A DNA stretch of 64,000 nucleotides from Planococcus sp. SK3692 (GTDB taxonomy: Bacteria; Bacillota; Bacilli; Bacillales_A; Planococcaceae), in the NCBI RefSeq assembly GCF_028890485.2, contig NZ_JARCHV010000001.1, forward strand, positions 1,275,698 through 1,339,697. The letters are read 5' to 3'. A program made the position numbers and the translations under genes. Every line of letters begins with the position of its first letter. Position 1 is the stretch's first letter. The notes beneath the pieces are model-generated. The model ran no database searches. It was not told the DNA's origin and saw only the letters and a program-made list of their open reading frames with translations. Shown piece by piece: positions 19,328-27,081 of this stretch.

Positions 19328-19358
19328 ACTCCGGCGCAATGGGCGTCGGAGTTTTTTT
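19328..19358. terminator. Terminator after the rodA-like gene
   Basis: A hairpin with ACTCCG and CGGAGT ends has seven Ts on the plus side and five As on the other. It can also serve the convergent 47-residue gene, whose stop codon (19357-19359) abuts it. Confidence 0.88.
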
Positions 19359-19500
19359 ATGAAGAATGCGATGTGGCTTGCGGCGGCTGTGGCAATGCCA
19401 AAGTTTTGCTCAGCTCTACACGGGATTTCGTTATCGTCGCTTGGACGCCAAGTTTTGCCAGGTTTGATACAATGTTGCGGATCTCTCCATTTTTAATCAT
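19357..19500 (-). CDS. Small protein of unknown function (47 aa)
   Basis: ATG 19500 is preceded by AGAGGTG with 7-nt spacing and reads 47 codons, starting MIKNGEIRNIVSNLAKLGVQ and ending in a Pro/Ser-rich tail. It is predicted to be an amphipathic helix with no membrane segment. A sigma-B-like promoter lies about 105 bp upstream and a terminator immediately downstream, so it has the full layout of a single-gene transcript. I do not recognise a family. Confidence 0.6.
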   Translation of the reverse strand: MIKNGEIRNIVSNLAKLGVQATITKSRVELSKTLALPQPPQATSHSS

Positions 19501-19607
19501 CCATGATCACCTCTTTAAGAGTAGTTGTTGCTATTTGGACGTGTGCAGATCTCGCTGATGTGACTGTTCCGTTCGAAATAGTTGACTTTTCCTTATCTAC
19601 GTATATA

Positions 19608-19632
19608 ATACCATCTTTTCAGAGTTTTAAAC
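19608..19632 (-). promoter_or_regulatory. Sigma-B-like promoter for the 47-aa gene
   Basis: On the minus strand GTTTAA (19627-19632), a 13-bp spacer and TGGTAT (19608-19613): a perfect -35 and a -10 one base off GGGTAT. A SigA-like TATTAT overlaps it, so use by SigB is not certain. Confidence 0.5.
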
Positions 19633-19672
19633 GTATCAATTTGATGACAAATGCAAAGCTTGAGTTAATTTC

Positions 19673-19701
19673 TTGAATCACATACCCCCTTAAGGTATAC
19701 T
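19673..19701 (+). promoter_or_regulatory. Promoter of csoR-copZ
   Basis: TTGAAT (19673-19678), a 17-bp spacer and TATACT (19696-19701). The CsoR-type operator covers the spacer and the first half of the -10. Confidence 0.82.
19682..19698 (+). promoter_or_regulatory. CsoR-type operator 1 (copper)
   Basis: ATACC, 7 bp, GGTAT, with a C-run in the centre, resembling CsoR operators of other Firmicutes. It lies over the csoR promoter, so apo-CsoR should block it and Cu(I) relieve it. The same ATACC-N7-GGTAT pattern recurs before copA. Confidence 0.83.
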
Positions 19702-19786
19702 CGAGGTGTAATCAAAACGATTTACTTGCCGATTGGATCAAGCCGGCGAATGAGTCGCTAGCCAAAAACAAATGGAGGGGATTTGA

Positions 19787-20107
19787 ATGAGTGAAGCAAT
19801 TGAAGAAATGCCAGCCCCTGATGCCTGTAGAAAAAGCCACCATCCCCCTTCGGTCAAACAGGATTTGACGAACCGGCTGAACCGCATCGAAGGGCAAGTG
19901 CGCGGCATCAAAGGCATGGTCGACCGGGATGTCTATTGCGATGACATCATCACACAATTGGCAGCTACGCAGTCCGCATTGAACAGCGTGACGAAAGTGC
20001 TGCTCGACGGCCATTTAAAAGGCTGTGTCAAAGACCGCCTGGCTTCAGGCGACGAAGAAATTCTGGACGAGTTGCTTGTCACGTTCCAAAAGTTGATGAG
20101 AAAATAA
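19787..20107 (+). CDS. csoR: CsoR, Cu(I)-sensing transcriptional repressor
   Basis: A 106-residue all-helical repressor of the CsoR/RcnR family. NRLNRIEGQVRGIKGM is the DNA-binding helix, and Cys51, His76 and Cys80 (YCDD and GHLKGC) form the Cu(I) site. An N-terminal extension with Cys14 and two His is unusual but not in the core. GGAGGGG is 6 nt before the ATG. First gene of the csoR-copZ unit. Confidence 0.95.
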   Translation: MSEAIEEMPAPDACRKSHHPPSVKQDLTNRLNRIEGQVRGIKGMVDRDVYCDDIITQLAATQSALNSVTKVLLDGHLKGCVKDRLASGDEEILDELLVTFQKLMRK

Positions 20108-20153
20108 ATAAAGGAAGCGATCTGCTTTCCCTATCACTAAGGAGGAATTTTTC

Positions 20154-20375
20154 ATGAAAGAACAAGTTCACCTGCAAGTAAGCGGCATGAGCTGCCAGCA
20201 TTGCGTTAAATCCGTAGAGGACAGCGTCGGCGCACTTTCCGGTGTTGAAAAAGTGGACGTTTCACTTGAGCAAGGCGCAGTGGATGTCACGTATGACAGC
20301 AAGAATGTCGATGTGGCGCAAATTGCCTCAGCTATCGAAGATCAAGGCTATGATGTAGCGGCATTAAGCGAATAA
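20154..20375 (+). CDS. copZ: CopZ copper chaperone
   Basis: A 73-residue heavy-metal-associated domain with the Cu-binding GMSCQHC motif at residues 11-17. It carries Cu(I) in the cytoplasm to CopA and CsoR. AAGGAGG precedes the ATG. Its TAA stop starts the stem of a strong terminator, so copA needs its own transcription or readthrough. Confidence 0.95.
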   Translation: MKEQVHLQVSGMSCQHCVKSVEDSVGALSGVEKVDVSLEQGAVDVTYDSKNVDVAQIASAIEDQGYDVAALSE

Positions 20376-20398
20376 CTGCGGAAACGCAGTTATTTTTT
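20374..20398 (+). terminator. copZ terminator
   Basis: A 7-bp stem AACTGCG/CGCAGTT with a GAAA tetraloop is followed by A and seven Ts. The stem begins inside the copZ stop codon. Confidence 0.9.
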
Positions 20399-20408
20399 TC
20401 AAAACTAT

Positions 20409-20425
20409 ATACCCCTATGAGGTAT
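20409..20425 (+). promoter_or_regulatory. CsoR-type operator 2, before copA
   Basis: ATACC, 7 bp, GGTAT, the same layout as operator 1. It ends 1 base before the copA Shine-Dalgarno GGAGG, so it lies in the copA promoter or leader. No good -35 is visible upstream. Confidence 0.78.
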
Positions 20426-20441
20426 GGAGGTGGAATTTCCA

Positions 20442-22829
20442 ATGACGATAAAACAAACGGAATTGCCGATCACCGGCATGACCTGCGCCGCTTGTGCGAA
20501 TCGGGTCGAGAAAGGGTTGCAAAAGCTTCCGGGCGTATCTGAAGCGACGGTTAATTTCGCAACCGAAAAAGCGTCGGTCAGTTTCGATGACGAACAATCC
20601 AATTTGGATGATTTGCATCAAAAAGTTGAACAGCTTGGCTATGGCATCCAGCAAGAAGAAGTCGATTTCTCGATTCAGGGCATGACGTGCGCAAATTGTT
20701 CAGCGCGGATCGAGAAAGCGCTGAATCGAATGGATGGCGTTGAACGCGCGACGATCAACTTGGCACTAGAAAGCGGCCACGTGGTTTACAGCCCAGGTAC
20801 CTTGACGCCTGAGGCTTTCGTCCAAAAAATTCAATCGCTCGGCTATGACGCCGTGCTCGAGCAGGACCAGCAAGAAGCGACAGATTATAAAGAACAGGAA
20901 ATCAAGAACAAGACCCGGCTGTTCTGGATTTCGGCAGCTTTCTCACTGCCGCTCCTATGGACGATGTTCAGCCATTTCACATTCACGTCCTGGATGTACG
21001 TCCCGGAATTCCTGATGACCCCGTCCGTGCAATGGGCACTCGCGACGCCCGTGCAATTCTGGGTCGGTGCGACCTTCTATAAAGGTGCCTACTTCGCATT
21101 GAAAAACAAAAGCGCCAATATGGATGTATTGGTCGCACTCGGCACGTCAGCCGCTTATTTTTACAGCGTCTACCTGGTCCTCGCAAACTTAGGGATGGGC
21201 CATAATATGGGCTTGTATTTCGAAACGAGCGCCGTCTTGATCACTTTGATCGTTCTCGGGAAGGTTTTTGAAGCCCGTGCAAAAGGCCGTTCGTCCGACG
21301 CCATTAAGAAACTGATGAAGCTGCAGCCACAGCATGCACTCGTTGAACGCGGCGAAGAATTCATCAGCGTGGCGATCGCAGACGTCAAAGAAGGCGATAT
21401 CCTGTTGATTAAACCCGGAGCTTCCATCCCTGTTGATGCAGCGGTCGTGTCCGGCAGTTCTGCCGTTGACGAATCGATGCTGACGGGCGAAAGTTTGCCG
21501 GTCGATAAAGCGGAAGGCGACGCCGTGTATGCCGCGACCGTCAACGCCAATGGTTCGTTAAAAGTACGCGCAGATAAGATCGGCAAAGACACAGTGCTAT
21601 CGAATATCATCCGTGTCGTTGAACAGGCGCAAGGATCGAAAGCGCCGATCCAGCGACTAGCTGACCAGATTTCGGGCATTTTTGTGCCGATTGTCGTCGG
21701 CATTGCGATTGTGACGTTCTTGATCTGGTACTTCCTCGTCGCTCCTGGAGATTTTGGTTCAGCGTTGACCAGCACGATCGCCGTTCTTGTCATTGCCTGC
21801 CCTTGTGCGCTCGGCCTTGCGACGCCGACCTCAATTATGGCAGGTTCAGGACGTGCCGCTGAACAAGGCGTGTTGTTCAAAACAGCAGAATCCTTGGAGA
21901 CGACGAAGCATATCGACACAATCGTGCTCGATAAAACTGGCACAATCACCAACGGCAAACCGGTCGTGACGGATTTCATTCCGGCACCGGGTTACGATGC
22001 CGAACTTATCAAACGGCTCGTCGCCAGCGCAGAAAGCGAATCCGAGCACCCCGTTGCACAAGCAATCGCGGAATTCGGAGCTGCTGGACTTGCGGTCACT
22101 GGGTTTAAAGCCGTTCCTGGACACGGTATTAAAGCGCATGTAGCAGACCAGGATGTTTGGGTCGGCAACCGCCGCTTGCTCGATGGCATTGCAGTCGACG
22201 AACAAGCAGCCGAGCAATTGGAACAAGATGGAAAGACCGCGATGTTCATTGCCATCGATGGAAAATACGCTGGCCTTATCGCTGTCGCGGATACCATCAA
22301 GGATTCTGCAAAAGCCGCCGTGGAAGAAATGAAACTCATGGGGCTGCGCGTCGTCATGCTGACCGGCGACCAACAGCGTACCGCCGATGCTATCGCCAGA
22401 CAAGTTGGCATTGATGAAGTCGTCGCCGGTGTCTTGCCGGCCGAAAAAGCCGGACATGTTGCGAAACTGCAAGAACAAGGACGCAAAGTCGCGATGGCTG
22501 GAGACGGCTTGAACGACGCACCCGCCCTTGCGACTGCCGATATCGGCATGGCCATGGGCACTGGCACTGCCATCGCCATGGAAGCTGCCGACATCACCTT
22601 GATGCAAGGCGATTTGATGCGCGTCGCGGATGCTGTCCGCATGAGCCGACTGACCGTCCGCAACATCAAGCAGAACCTATTCTGGGCGCTCGCCTATAAT
22701 TCAGTCGGCATTCCGATTGCCGCTGCCGGATTCCTCGCACCTTGGCTCGCAGGCGCGGCGATGGCATTCAGTTCTGTTTCCGTTGTCATGAACGCATTGC
22801 GTCTGCAGCGCGTTAAATTGAATAAGTAA
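20442..22829 (+). CDS. copA: CopA, Cu(I)-exporting P1B-type ATPase
   Basis: A 795-residue membrane ATPase that exports Cu(I). It has two N-terminal HMA domains (GMTCAAC near residue 14 and GMTCANC near residue 82), the actuator TGES, CPC in [11 protein letters not shown], phosphorylation motif DKTGTIT, HP in SEHPVAQ, and [13 protein letters not shown] 20442 was chosen over the in-frame ATG 20424 because GGAGG (20426-20430) lies between them. Confidence 0.95.
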   Translation: MTIKQTELPITGMTCAACANRVEKGLQKLPGVSEATVNFATEKASVSFDDEQSNLDDLHQKVEQLGYGIQQEEVDFSIQGMTCANCSARIEKALNRMDGVERATINLALESGHVVYSPGTLTPEAFVQKIQSLGYDAVLEQDQQEATDYKEQEIKNKTRLFWISAAFSLPLLWTMFSHFTFTSWMYVPEFLMTPSVQWALATPVQFWVGATFYKGAYFALKNKSANMDVLVALGTSAAYFYSVYLVLANLGMGHNMGLYFETSAVLITLIVLGKVFEARAKGRSSDAIKKLMKLQPQHALVERGEEFISVAIADVKEGDILLIKPGASIPVDAAVVSGSSAVDESMLTGESLPVDKAEGDAVYAATVNANGSLKVRADKIGKDTVLSNIIRVVEQAQGSKAPIQRLADQISGIFVPIVVGIAIVTFLIWYFLVAPGDFGSALTSTIAVLVIACPCALGLATPTSIMAGSGRAAEQGVLFKTAESLETTKHIDTIVLDKTGTITNGKPVVTDFIPAPGYDAELIKRLVASAESESEHPVAQAIAEFGAAGLAVTGFKAVPGHGIKAHVADQDVWVGNRRLLDGIAVDEQAAEQLEQDGKTAMFIAIDGKYAGLIAVADTIKDSAKAAVEEMKLMGLRVVMLTGDQQRTADAIARQVGIDEVVAGVLPAEKAGHVAKLQEQGRKVAMAGDGLNDAPALATADIGMAMGTGTAIAMEAADITLMQGDLMRVADAVRMSRLTVRNIKQNLFWALAYNSVGIPIAAAGFLAPWLAGAAMAFSSVSVVMNALRLQRVKLNK

Positions 22830-22840
22830 ACGATTCCCAG

Positions 22841-22876
22841 AGCTCCCGGCTGCCATCAGGCAAGCGGGAGCTTTTT
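22841..22876 (+). terminator. copA terminator
   Basis: AGCTCCCG (22841-22848) pairs with CGGGAGCT (22865-22872), followed by TTTT. Confidence 0.88.
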
Positions 22877-22902
22877 CATTGCCGATCTTTTTTCCGCTGC
22901 CG

Positions 22903-22931
22903 TTGTTCTGAGTGGCAAACAAGAGTAAAAT
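22903..22931 (+). promoter_or_regulatory. Promoter of the MFS exporter at 23 kb
   Basis: TTGTTC, a 17-bp spacer and TAAAAT. It lies over the 5' extension of the MFS reading frame, which supports the later start at 22969. Confidence 0.6.
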
Positions 22932-22968
22932 GAAAACACCAGTCTTTGCAGAAAGCAGGAATTCCTTT

Positions 22969-24159
22969 ATGAAGAAAACCATTTTATTGCTCATGTCCGT
23001 TCAGTTTTTCGTCTACCTTGGCTTCGGCTTGATCATTCCGATACTCCCTGAGGTGATCGTTCAGCAAGGGTATGCGGACATCCATGTCGGAGGATTAATT
23101 ACGATATATGCCCTGTCATCGTTTTTTACCGCTCCGCTATGGGGCAGATTATCCGACCGCACAGGCCGCAAAAAGCTGATCTTGGTCGGGCTTGCCGGAT
23201 TCGCCCTCAGTTTTTTCCTGTTCTCGCTATTCCTCGATAATCTCGCCCTGCTATACATGTCGCGCATTATCGGCGGCTTGTTCTCAGGTGCGCTATATAC
23301 AGCCGTTACGGGATATGTCGCGGACATCACGACAGATGAAGAGCGCAATAAATACATGGGCCTTCTCGGCATGTCGATCGGCCTCGGGTTTATTTTCGGG
23401 CCGGCGATCGGCGGTTTACTCGGTTCGGTGTCCTTGTCCTTGCCATTCACCGCCTCAGCTATCCTCGTGCTGTTATTGATGGTCTATGCCAGCATCGTCT
23501 TGAAAGAACCAGTGCGCAGAGGCGAAGCGGTTAAGCGCAAGCTGTTGCCAGAAGGTGCCAGCACCCTTTGGCATTACCGCATCCGTTATTTATTCCTGTT
23601 CTCTTTCATGGTGACGTTTTTGCTCGCAGGTTTGGAATCGACATTCCAATTGTTCCAGATTGACCAAATCGAAATCACCCCGCTCCAGCTCGGCTATTTG
23701 TTCATGGCCTCAGGATTTGTGGACGCCGCAATCCAAGGCGGTGTAGTCCGACGCGTGAAAAATGGGACGGAAACGCAATGGATTATCGGTGCACAGATCG
23801 TCACCGCTTTAGGGTTAATGCTGCTGCCATTTACGACTAGCCTGGTATTTGCCGGTGTCGCACTCAGCATCTTTACTGCCGGAAACGCCCTCGCGCGCAC
23901 TGTGCTCGTCTCACTTACGTCTAAAGAAGCGGGCGGCAAATACGGGACAGCGGCCGGCATGACTTATTCAATGGACAATCTCGGACGCATTATCGGCCCG
24001 CTGTTTTTCACTTGGCTGCTCACGATGCAATCCGGCGCGATCTATTATCTTTCCGGCGCGCTGGCCATTTTCAGCATCATTTTGATCATCTTGTTCAAAG
24101 CTTCCAAAAAATCGCTGCGCTATACAGAACAACAACAAACCGGCCAGACCCCGGCATAG
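22969..24159 (+). CDS. MFS multidrug-type exporter (DHA1, 12 TM)
   Basis: A 396-residue major facilitator protein of the drug:H+ antiporter type. Motif A is GRLSDRTGRKKL between helices 2 and 3, with motif C-like GLGFIFGPAIGG in helix 5. It resembles Bmr/NorA-type multidrug pumps; the substrate is unknown. The start is set at ATG 22969 (MKKTILLL) because the frame upstream overlaps a likely promoter. Monocistronic between two terminators. Confidence 0.83.
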   Translation: MKKTILLLMSVQFFVYLGFGLIIPILPEVIVQQGYADIHVGGLITIYALSSFFTAPLWGRLSDRTGRKKLILVGLAGFALSFFLFSLFLDNLALLYMSRIIGGLFSGALYTAVTGYVADITTDEERNKYMGLLGMSIGLGFIFGPAIGGLLGSVSLSLPFTASAILVLLLMVYASIVLKEPVRRGEAVKRKLLPEGASTLWHYRIRYLFLFSFMVTFLLAGLESTFQLFQIDQIEITPLQLGYLFMASGFVDAAIQGGVVRRVKNGTETQWIIGAQIVTALGLMLLPFTTSLVFAGVALSIFTAGNALARTVLVSLTSKEAGGKYGTAAGMTYSMDNLGRIIGPLFFTWLLTMQSGAIYYLSGALAIFSIILIILFKASKKSLRYTEQQQTGQTPA

Positions 24160-24160
24160 A

Positions 24161-24195
24161 AATCCCCAGACAGCTCGGCTGTCCGGGGATTTTTT
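24161..24195 (+). terminator. Terminator after MFS exporter
   Basis: CCCC..ACAGC pairs with GCTGT..GGGG, followed by seven Ts. Confidence 0.9.
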
Positions 24196-24513
24196 TCATA
24201 GATACAATAATGCAATCCAAGCGATGTGCAGCGACAATATGCCAACATATACAAAATTGGCGGCCAATAGGAAATAGCGCCAGATCCGGGAGTTGAGCCG
24301 CACGAGCGGGGTGAAGAGGAATGCAGCGAGGCAGGCGGACAATAATAATTTAACCGTTAAGATCGCAAGCGGCGGCAAACCGCTGAGCAAGGGATTCGCT
24401 TCTTCGATCGCACCCGCAAGCAGCCCCCAATAAGTCAAAAAACCATCCGCTAAATTCAACACAACCAATGTCCAGATTGGTTTCTTTAGAGGCGTTCTCA
24501 ATTGCTCGGCCAT
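24196..24513 (-). CDS. DUF5658-like small membrane protein
   Basis: A 105-residue protein with three predicted helices. LNLADGFLTYWGLLAG followed by EEANPLL matches the DUF5658 pattern. Function unknown. ATG 24513 is preceded by AGGAGAGGTG; an in-frame GTG at 24522 overlaps that sequence. Confidence 0.75.
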   Translation of the reverse strand: MAEQLRTPLKKPIWTLVVLNLADGFLTYWGLLAGAIEEANPLLSGLPPLAILTVKLLLSACLAAFLFTPLVRLNSRIWRYFLLAANFVYVGILSLHIAWIALLYL

Positions 24514-24560
24514 GACACGCACCTCTCCTCTCTGTAAATTAATTTATTTATGGATAAAAA

Positions 24561-24593
24561 AGGCATTCGATCAATTGGACTGATCGAATGCCT
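24561..24593 (-). terminator. Terminator of the short-chain dehydrogenase gene
   Basis: A perfect 13-bp stem (24561-24573 with 24581-24593) is followed on the minus strand by TTTTTT. Confidence 0.93.
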
Positions 24594-24601
24594 AAAAATG
24601 C

Positions 24602-25456
24602 TTAATATGGCGTGCCCCCATTGATATGAAGGACTTGGCCCGTCACGTAAGATGAATCGTCAGAAGCCAAATACACATACCCTGGAGCCAGTTCATCGGG
24701 CTGCCCCGGCCTGCCGAGCGGCGTGCCGCTTCCGAAGCCTTCGACCTCTTCCGCCGGGAAGGAAGCCGGGATGAGCGGCGTCCAAATCGGTCCAGGTGCG
24801 ACGCCGTTAACCCGAATGCCTTCTTTTGCGAGCGATCCGGACAATGCGCGGGTGAACGCCAGAATCGCACCTTTTGTAGAAGAATAGTCAATTAAGCTAG
24901 GCTCGCCGCGGAATGCGGTGATTGAGGTGGTATTGATGATCGATGCGCCAGGCTTCAAATGGTCCAGCGCCGCTTTTGTCAGGTGGAACATGCTGAATAC
25001 ATTGGTGCGGAACGTCTTTTCCAGCTGCTCTGCCGTGATATCCTTGAGCGATTCCTGGACATGCTGCTCTGCCGCATTATTGACCAGCACATCGAGTTTT
25101 CCGAATTCCTCGATCACTTGTGAAATGACTTGCTTGCAAAACGCTTCATCGCCGATGTCCCCATCGATAAGCAGGCATTTGCGCCCTTCTTTTTCGACAA
25201 GCTGTTTTGTTTCCTTAGCATCTTCATGTTCATCTAAATAGGAAATCGCCACATCTGCCCCTTCTTTTGCAAAAGCGACGGCGATGGCTCGCCCAATTCC
25301 GCTATCGCCTCCAGTGATGAGCGTTGTCTTGCCAGGCAAACGATGCGAAGCCCCGGCCAGATTCCCCAGGAAATCCGGGCGCGGTTCCATTTCGTTCTCA
25401 AATCCGGGCTGGCGGTCCTGATGCTGTGCCGGCACTTTTTCCACTTTGTCTTTCAT
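24602..25456 (-). CDS. Short-chain dehydrogenase, general-stress-protein-39-like
   Basis: A 284-residue SDR with an N-terminal extension (PAQHQDRQPGFENEMEPRP) typical of the YdaD/YhdF/gsp39 group. TGGDSGIGRA is the NAD(P) glycine motif, NNAAEQH follows, and Ser with YSSTKGA gives the catalytic Tyr-Lys. Substrate unknown. ATG 25456 has GGTGGAG before it. A sigma-B-like promoter lies upstream, in keeping with the B. subtilis homologue being a sigma-B general stress protein. Confidence 0.87.
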   Translation of the reverse strand: MKDKVEKVPAQHQDRQPGFENEMEPRPDFLGNLAGASHRLPGKTTLITGGDSGIGRAIAVAFAKEGADVAISYLDEHEDAKETKQLVEKEGRKCLLIDGDIGDEAFCKQVISQVIEEFGKLDVLVNNAAEQHVQESLKDITAEQLEKTFRTNVFSMFHLTKAALDHLKPGASIINTTSITAFRGEPSLIDYSSTKGAILAFTRALSGSLAKEGIRVNGVAPGPIWTPLIPASFPAEEVEGFGSGTPLGRPGQPDELAPGYVYLASDDSSYVTGQVLHINGGTPY

Positions 25457-25497
25457 CGTGCATCTCCACCTTTCTCGAGTTTTATATCTCCTTCGCT

Positions 25498-25523
25498 TTT
25501 CCCTTTCCACGTTCTCCTAAAAC
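25498..25523 (-). promoter_or_regulatory. Sigma-B-like promoter of the short-chain dehydrogenase
   Basis: On the minus strand GTTTTA (25518-25523), a 14-bp spacer and GGGAAA (25498-25503), about 40 bp before the start codon. It departs from the consensus in both boxes but has the right spacing, and the gene family is known to be sigma-B-dependent. Confidence 0.5.
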
Positions 25524-25540
25524 ATGGAATTGCTTAGACG

Positions 25541-25580
25541 CAAAAAAACAACCACCCATTCAAAGAAAGGCGGCTGTTTT
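25541..25580 (-). terminator. Terminator of the MFS gene at 26 kb
   Basis: AACAGCCGCC pairs imperfectly with GGGTGGTTGTT and is followed on the minus strand by TTTTT. Confidence 0.78.
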
Positions 25581-25583
25581 GAT

Positions 25584-26873
25584 TCACGACACTGCTTTAT
25601 GAAGCGGCTTATCTGCCAGTTCCGGATACGCTTCGCGAATGATGGCCGGGCGCATGCTGTAAGCAGTCAAGATCAATAGGCACAGGCTGCAAGCCCATAA
25701 CACGTACTCGGCCGGCACCAGGTCGTAAAGCAAGCCGAACAGCAAATAGCCAAGCGGCATCATGGCCATCGCCATCGACTCTAGAATGCCGAAGACGCGG
25801 CCGCGGTATTCTTCGTCAACATCTTTTTGCATCATGACCCCAATCGGCGTGTTGACGAAGACATTGGATATGCCGAACGCCAGCATCAACACGAGCAAAT
25901 AGATGACATTGCCCCAATAGGACATGCCGGCAACAAGTGGCAAGGACACCGCCGCCAGCAATAGCGACATGACGATGATGGCGCGCTTGGAAAATTGCAG
26001 CGGGAATTTGACTTCCTTGCGCACCGAGAAATAAATCGACGCCAGCAGCATGCCGAGCGCAATCATCGCTTCAATGAAGCCGAAATGCGTCGCTTGCACT
26101 TGCAGTTGCTGGACGGCGATGAACGGCAAGCCGATCATCAAAGCAGAGAAGAAGAAATTCAAGCCAATAGCCGTTGTGACAATGACGGTGATGACGCGGT
26201 TCTTTCTTAAGTAGGCAGCGCCTTCTTTCATGCCTTGCCAAACGCCTTGCTTACCTTCTGCAATTTCCATTTCAACGCGTCTCGTGTAGAGCCGGAAGTT
26301 CATCGTCGCCTCAAGTGCCGCGGCAAACGCATAGGCGATCACTTGAATGAGCAAGAAGACGTTCATCGACACGAAGCCAAACAGCATGCCGCCGATGACC
26401 GGCCCGCCAATCGTTGCGATGGCGAGTGCTGATTGGTTATAGCTCATCGCTTTTTGGATGCGGTCCGGGTCGATCAAATTGGCAATGGAAGATGAAAAGG
26501 CGACGCTTGTAAACATGGAACTGACGGAAATCAAAGCAGTTGCCGTATAAATCGCGACAAGCGACAAGCCGTTCGACAAACTGTAGAGCAATAGCCCGCC
26601 CACCGCCAACACACTGGCTGATTGAGACAATAGCACAACCGCTTTTTTCGGGTAATTGTCCGCGACATAACCGGCAAACGGCGCAAACACAGTCCGGGGC
26701 AGAATGCTGCAGATCAAATTGACGGCGAAACTGGCGGCGGAACCGGTCAAAGCCAGGACGTAAAGGCTGATGCCGAATGCGTAAACCGAACTGCCGAAAG
26801 TGGAAATCAGCTTGCTGATGGTAAACGTATACAAATGGTACGTAGCCTGTTTGATTTTACCCGCTTCGTTCAT
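25584..26873 (-). CDS. MFS exporter (MFS_3 / macrolide- or siderophore-exporter-like)
   Basis: A 429-residue 12-helix transporter. GYVADNYPKKAVVLLSQ is motif A between helices 2 and 3, and YRGRVFGI near residue 360 is typical of the MFS_3 group (MefA/EntS-like). Substrate unknown. GGAAAGGGAG precedes the ATG. It is divergent from an XRE-TPR regulator, and its promoter lies between two 17-bp palindromes, so it is probably that regulator's target. Confidence 0.83.
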   Translation of the reverse strand: MNEAGKIKQATYHLYTFTISKLISTFGSSVYAFGISLYVLALTGSAASFAVNLICSILPRTVFAPFAGYVADNYPKKAVVLLSQSASVLAVGGLLLYSLSNGLSLVAIYTATALISVSSMFTSVAFSSSIANLIDPDRIQKAMSYNQSALAIATIGGPVIGGMLFGFVSMNVFLLIQVIAYAFAAALEATMNFRLYTRRVEMEIAEGKQGVWQGMKEGAAYLRKNRVITVIVTTAIGLNFFFSALMIGLPFIAVQQLQVQATHFGFIEAMIALGMLLASIYFSVRKEVKFPLQFSKRAIIVMSLLLAAVSLPLVAGMSYWGNVIYLLVLMLAFGISNVFVNTPIGVMMQKDVDEEYRGRVFGILESMAMAMMPLGYLLFGLLYDLVPAEYVLWACSLCLLILTAYSMRPAIIREAYPELADKPLHKAVS

Positions 26874-26896
26874 GTTTCTCGCTCCCTTTCCAATAA

Positions 26897-26913
26897 GTTT
26901 AATTTAATTAAAC
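26897..26913. promoter_or_regulatory. 17-bp palindrome 1 (operator candidate)
   Basis: GTTTAATTTAATTAAAC, a complete palindrome around one central base. It starts 2 bp downstream of the MFS -10, so a bound protein would block transcription start. Confidence 0.72.
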
Positions 26914-26915
26914 AA

Positions 26916-26944
26916 AATATATCACGCTTTCATTCGCAATACAA
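26916..26944 (-). promoter_or_regulatory. SigA-type promoter of the divergent MFS exporter
   Basis: On the minus strand TTGTAT (26939-26944), a 17-bp spacer and TATATT (26916-26921). It is flanked on both sides by near-identical palindromes. Confidence 0.75.
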
Positions 26945-26950
26945 GAGAAA

Positions 26951-26967
26951 GTTTAATATAATTAAAC
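26951..26967. promoter_or_regulatory. 17-bp palindrome 2 (operator candidate)
   Basis: GTTTAATATAATTAAAC differs from palindrome 1 only at the centre. It lies 6 bp upstream of the MFS -35. The two centres are 54 bp apart, close to five helical turns. Confidence 0.72.
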
Positions 26968-27081
26968 TATATTTTTAACTCTATTTCGGCGCATAGCATC
27001 TGGCTGGTTTACAATGAAAGTGAAAATCAGAATCTTAAAGGCATCGCGCATCATCCTATACAAGAAAAAGCAGGTGAGTTT

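Noticed and set aside
21170..22669. Long minus-strand frames inside copA
   Set aside because: Antisense shadows of a GC-biased coding sequence with Ser/Ala/Thr-rich composition; copA has full family motifs.
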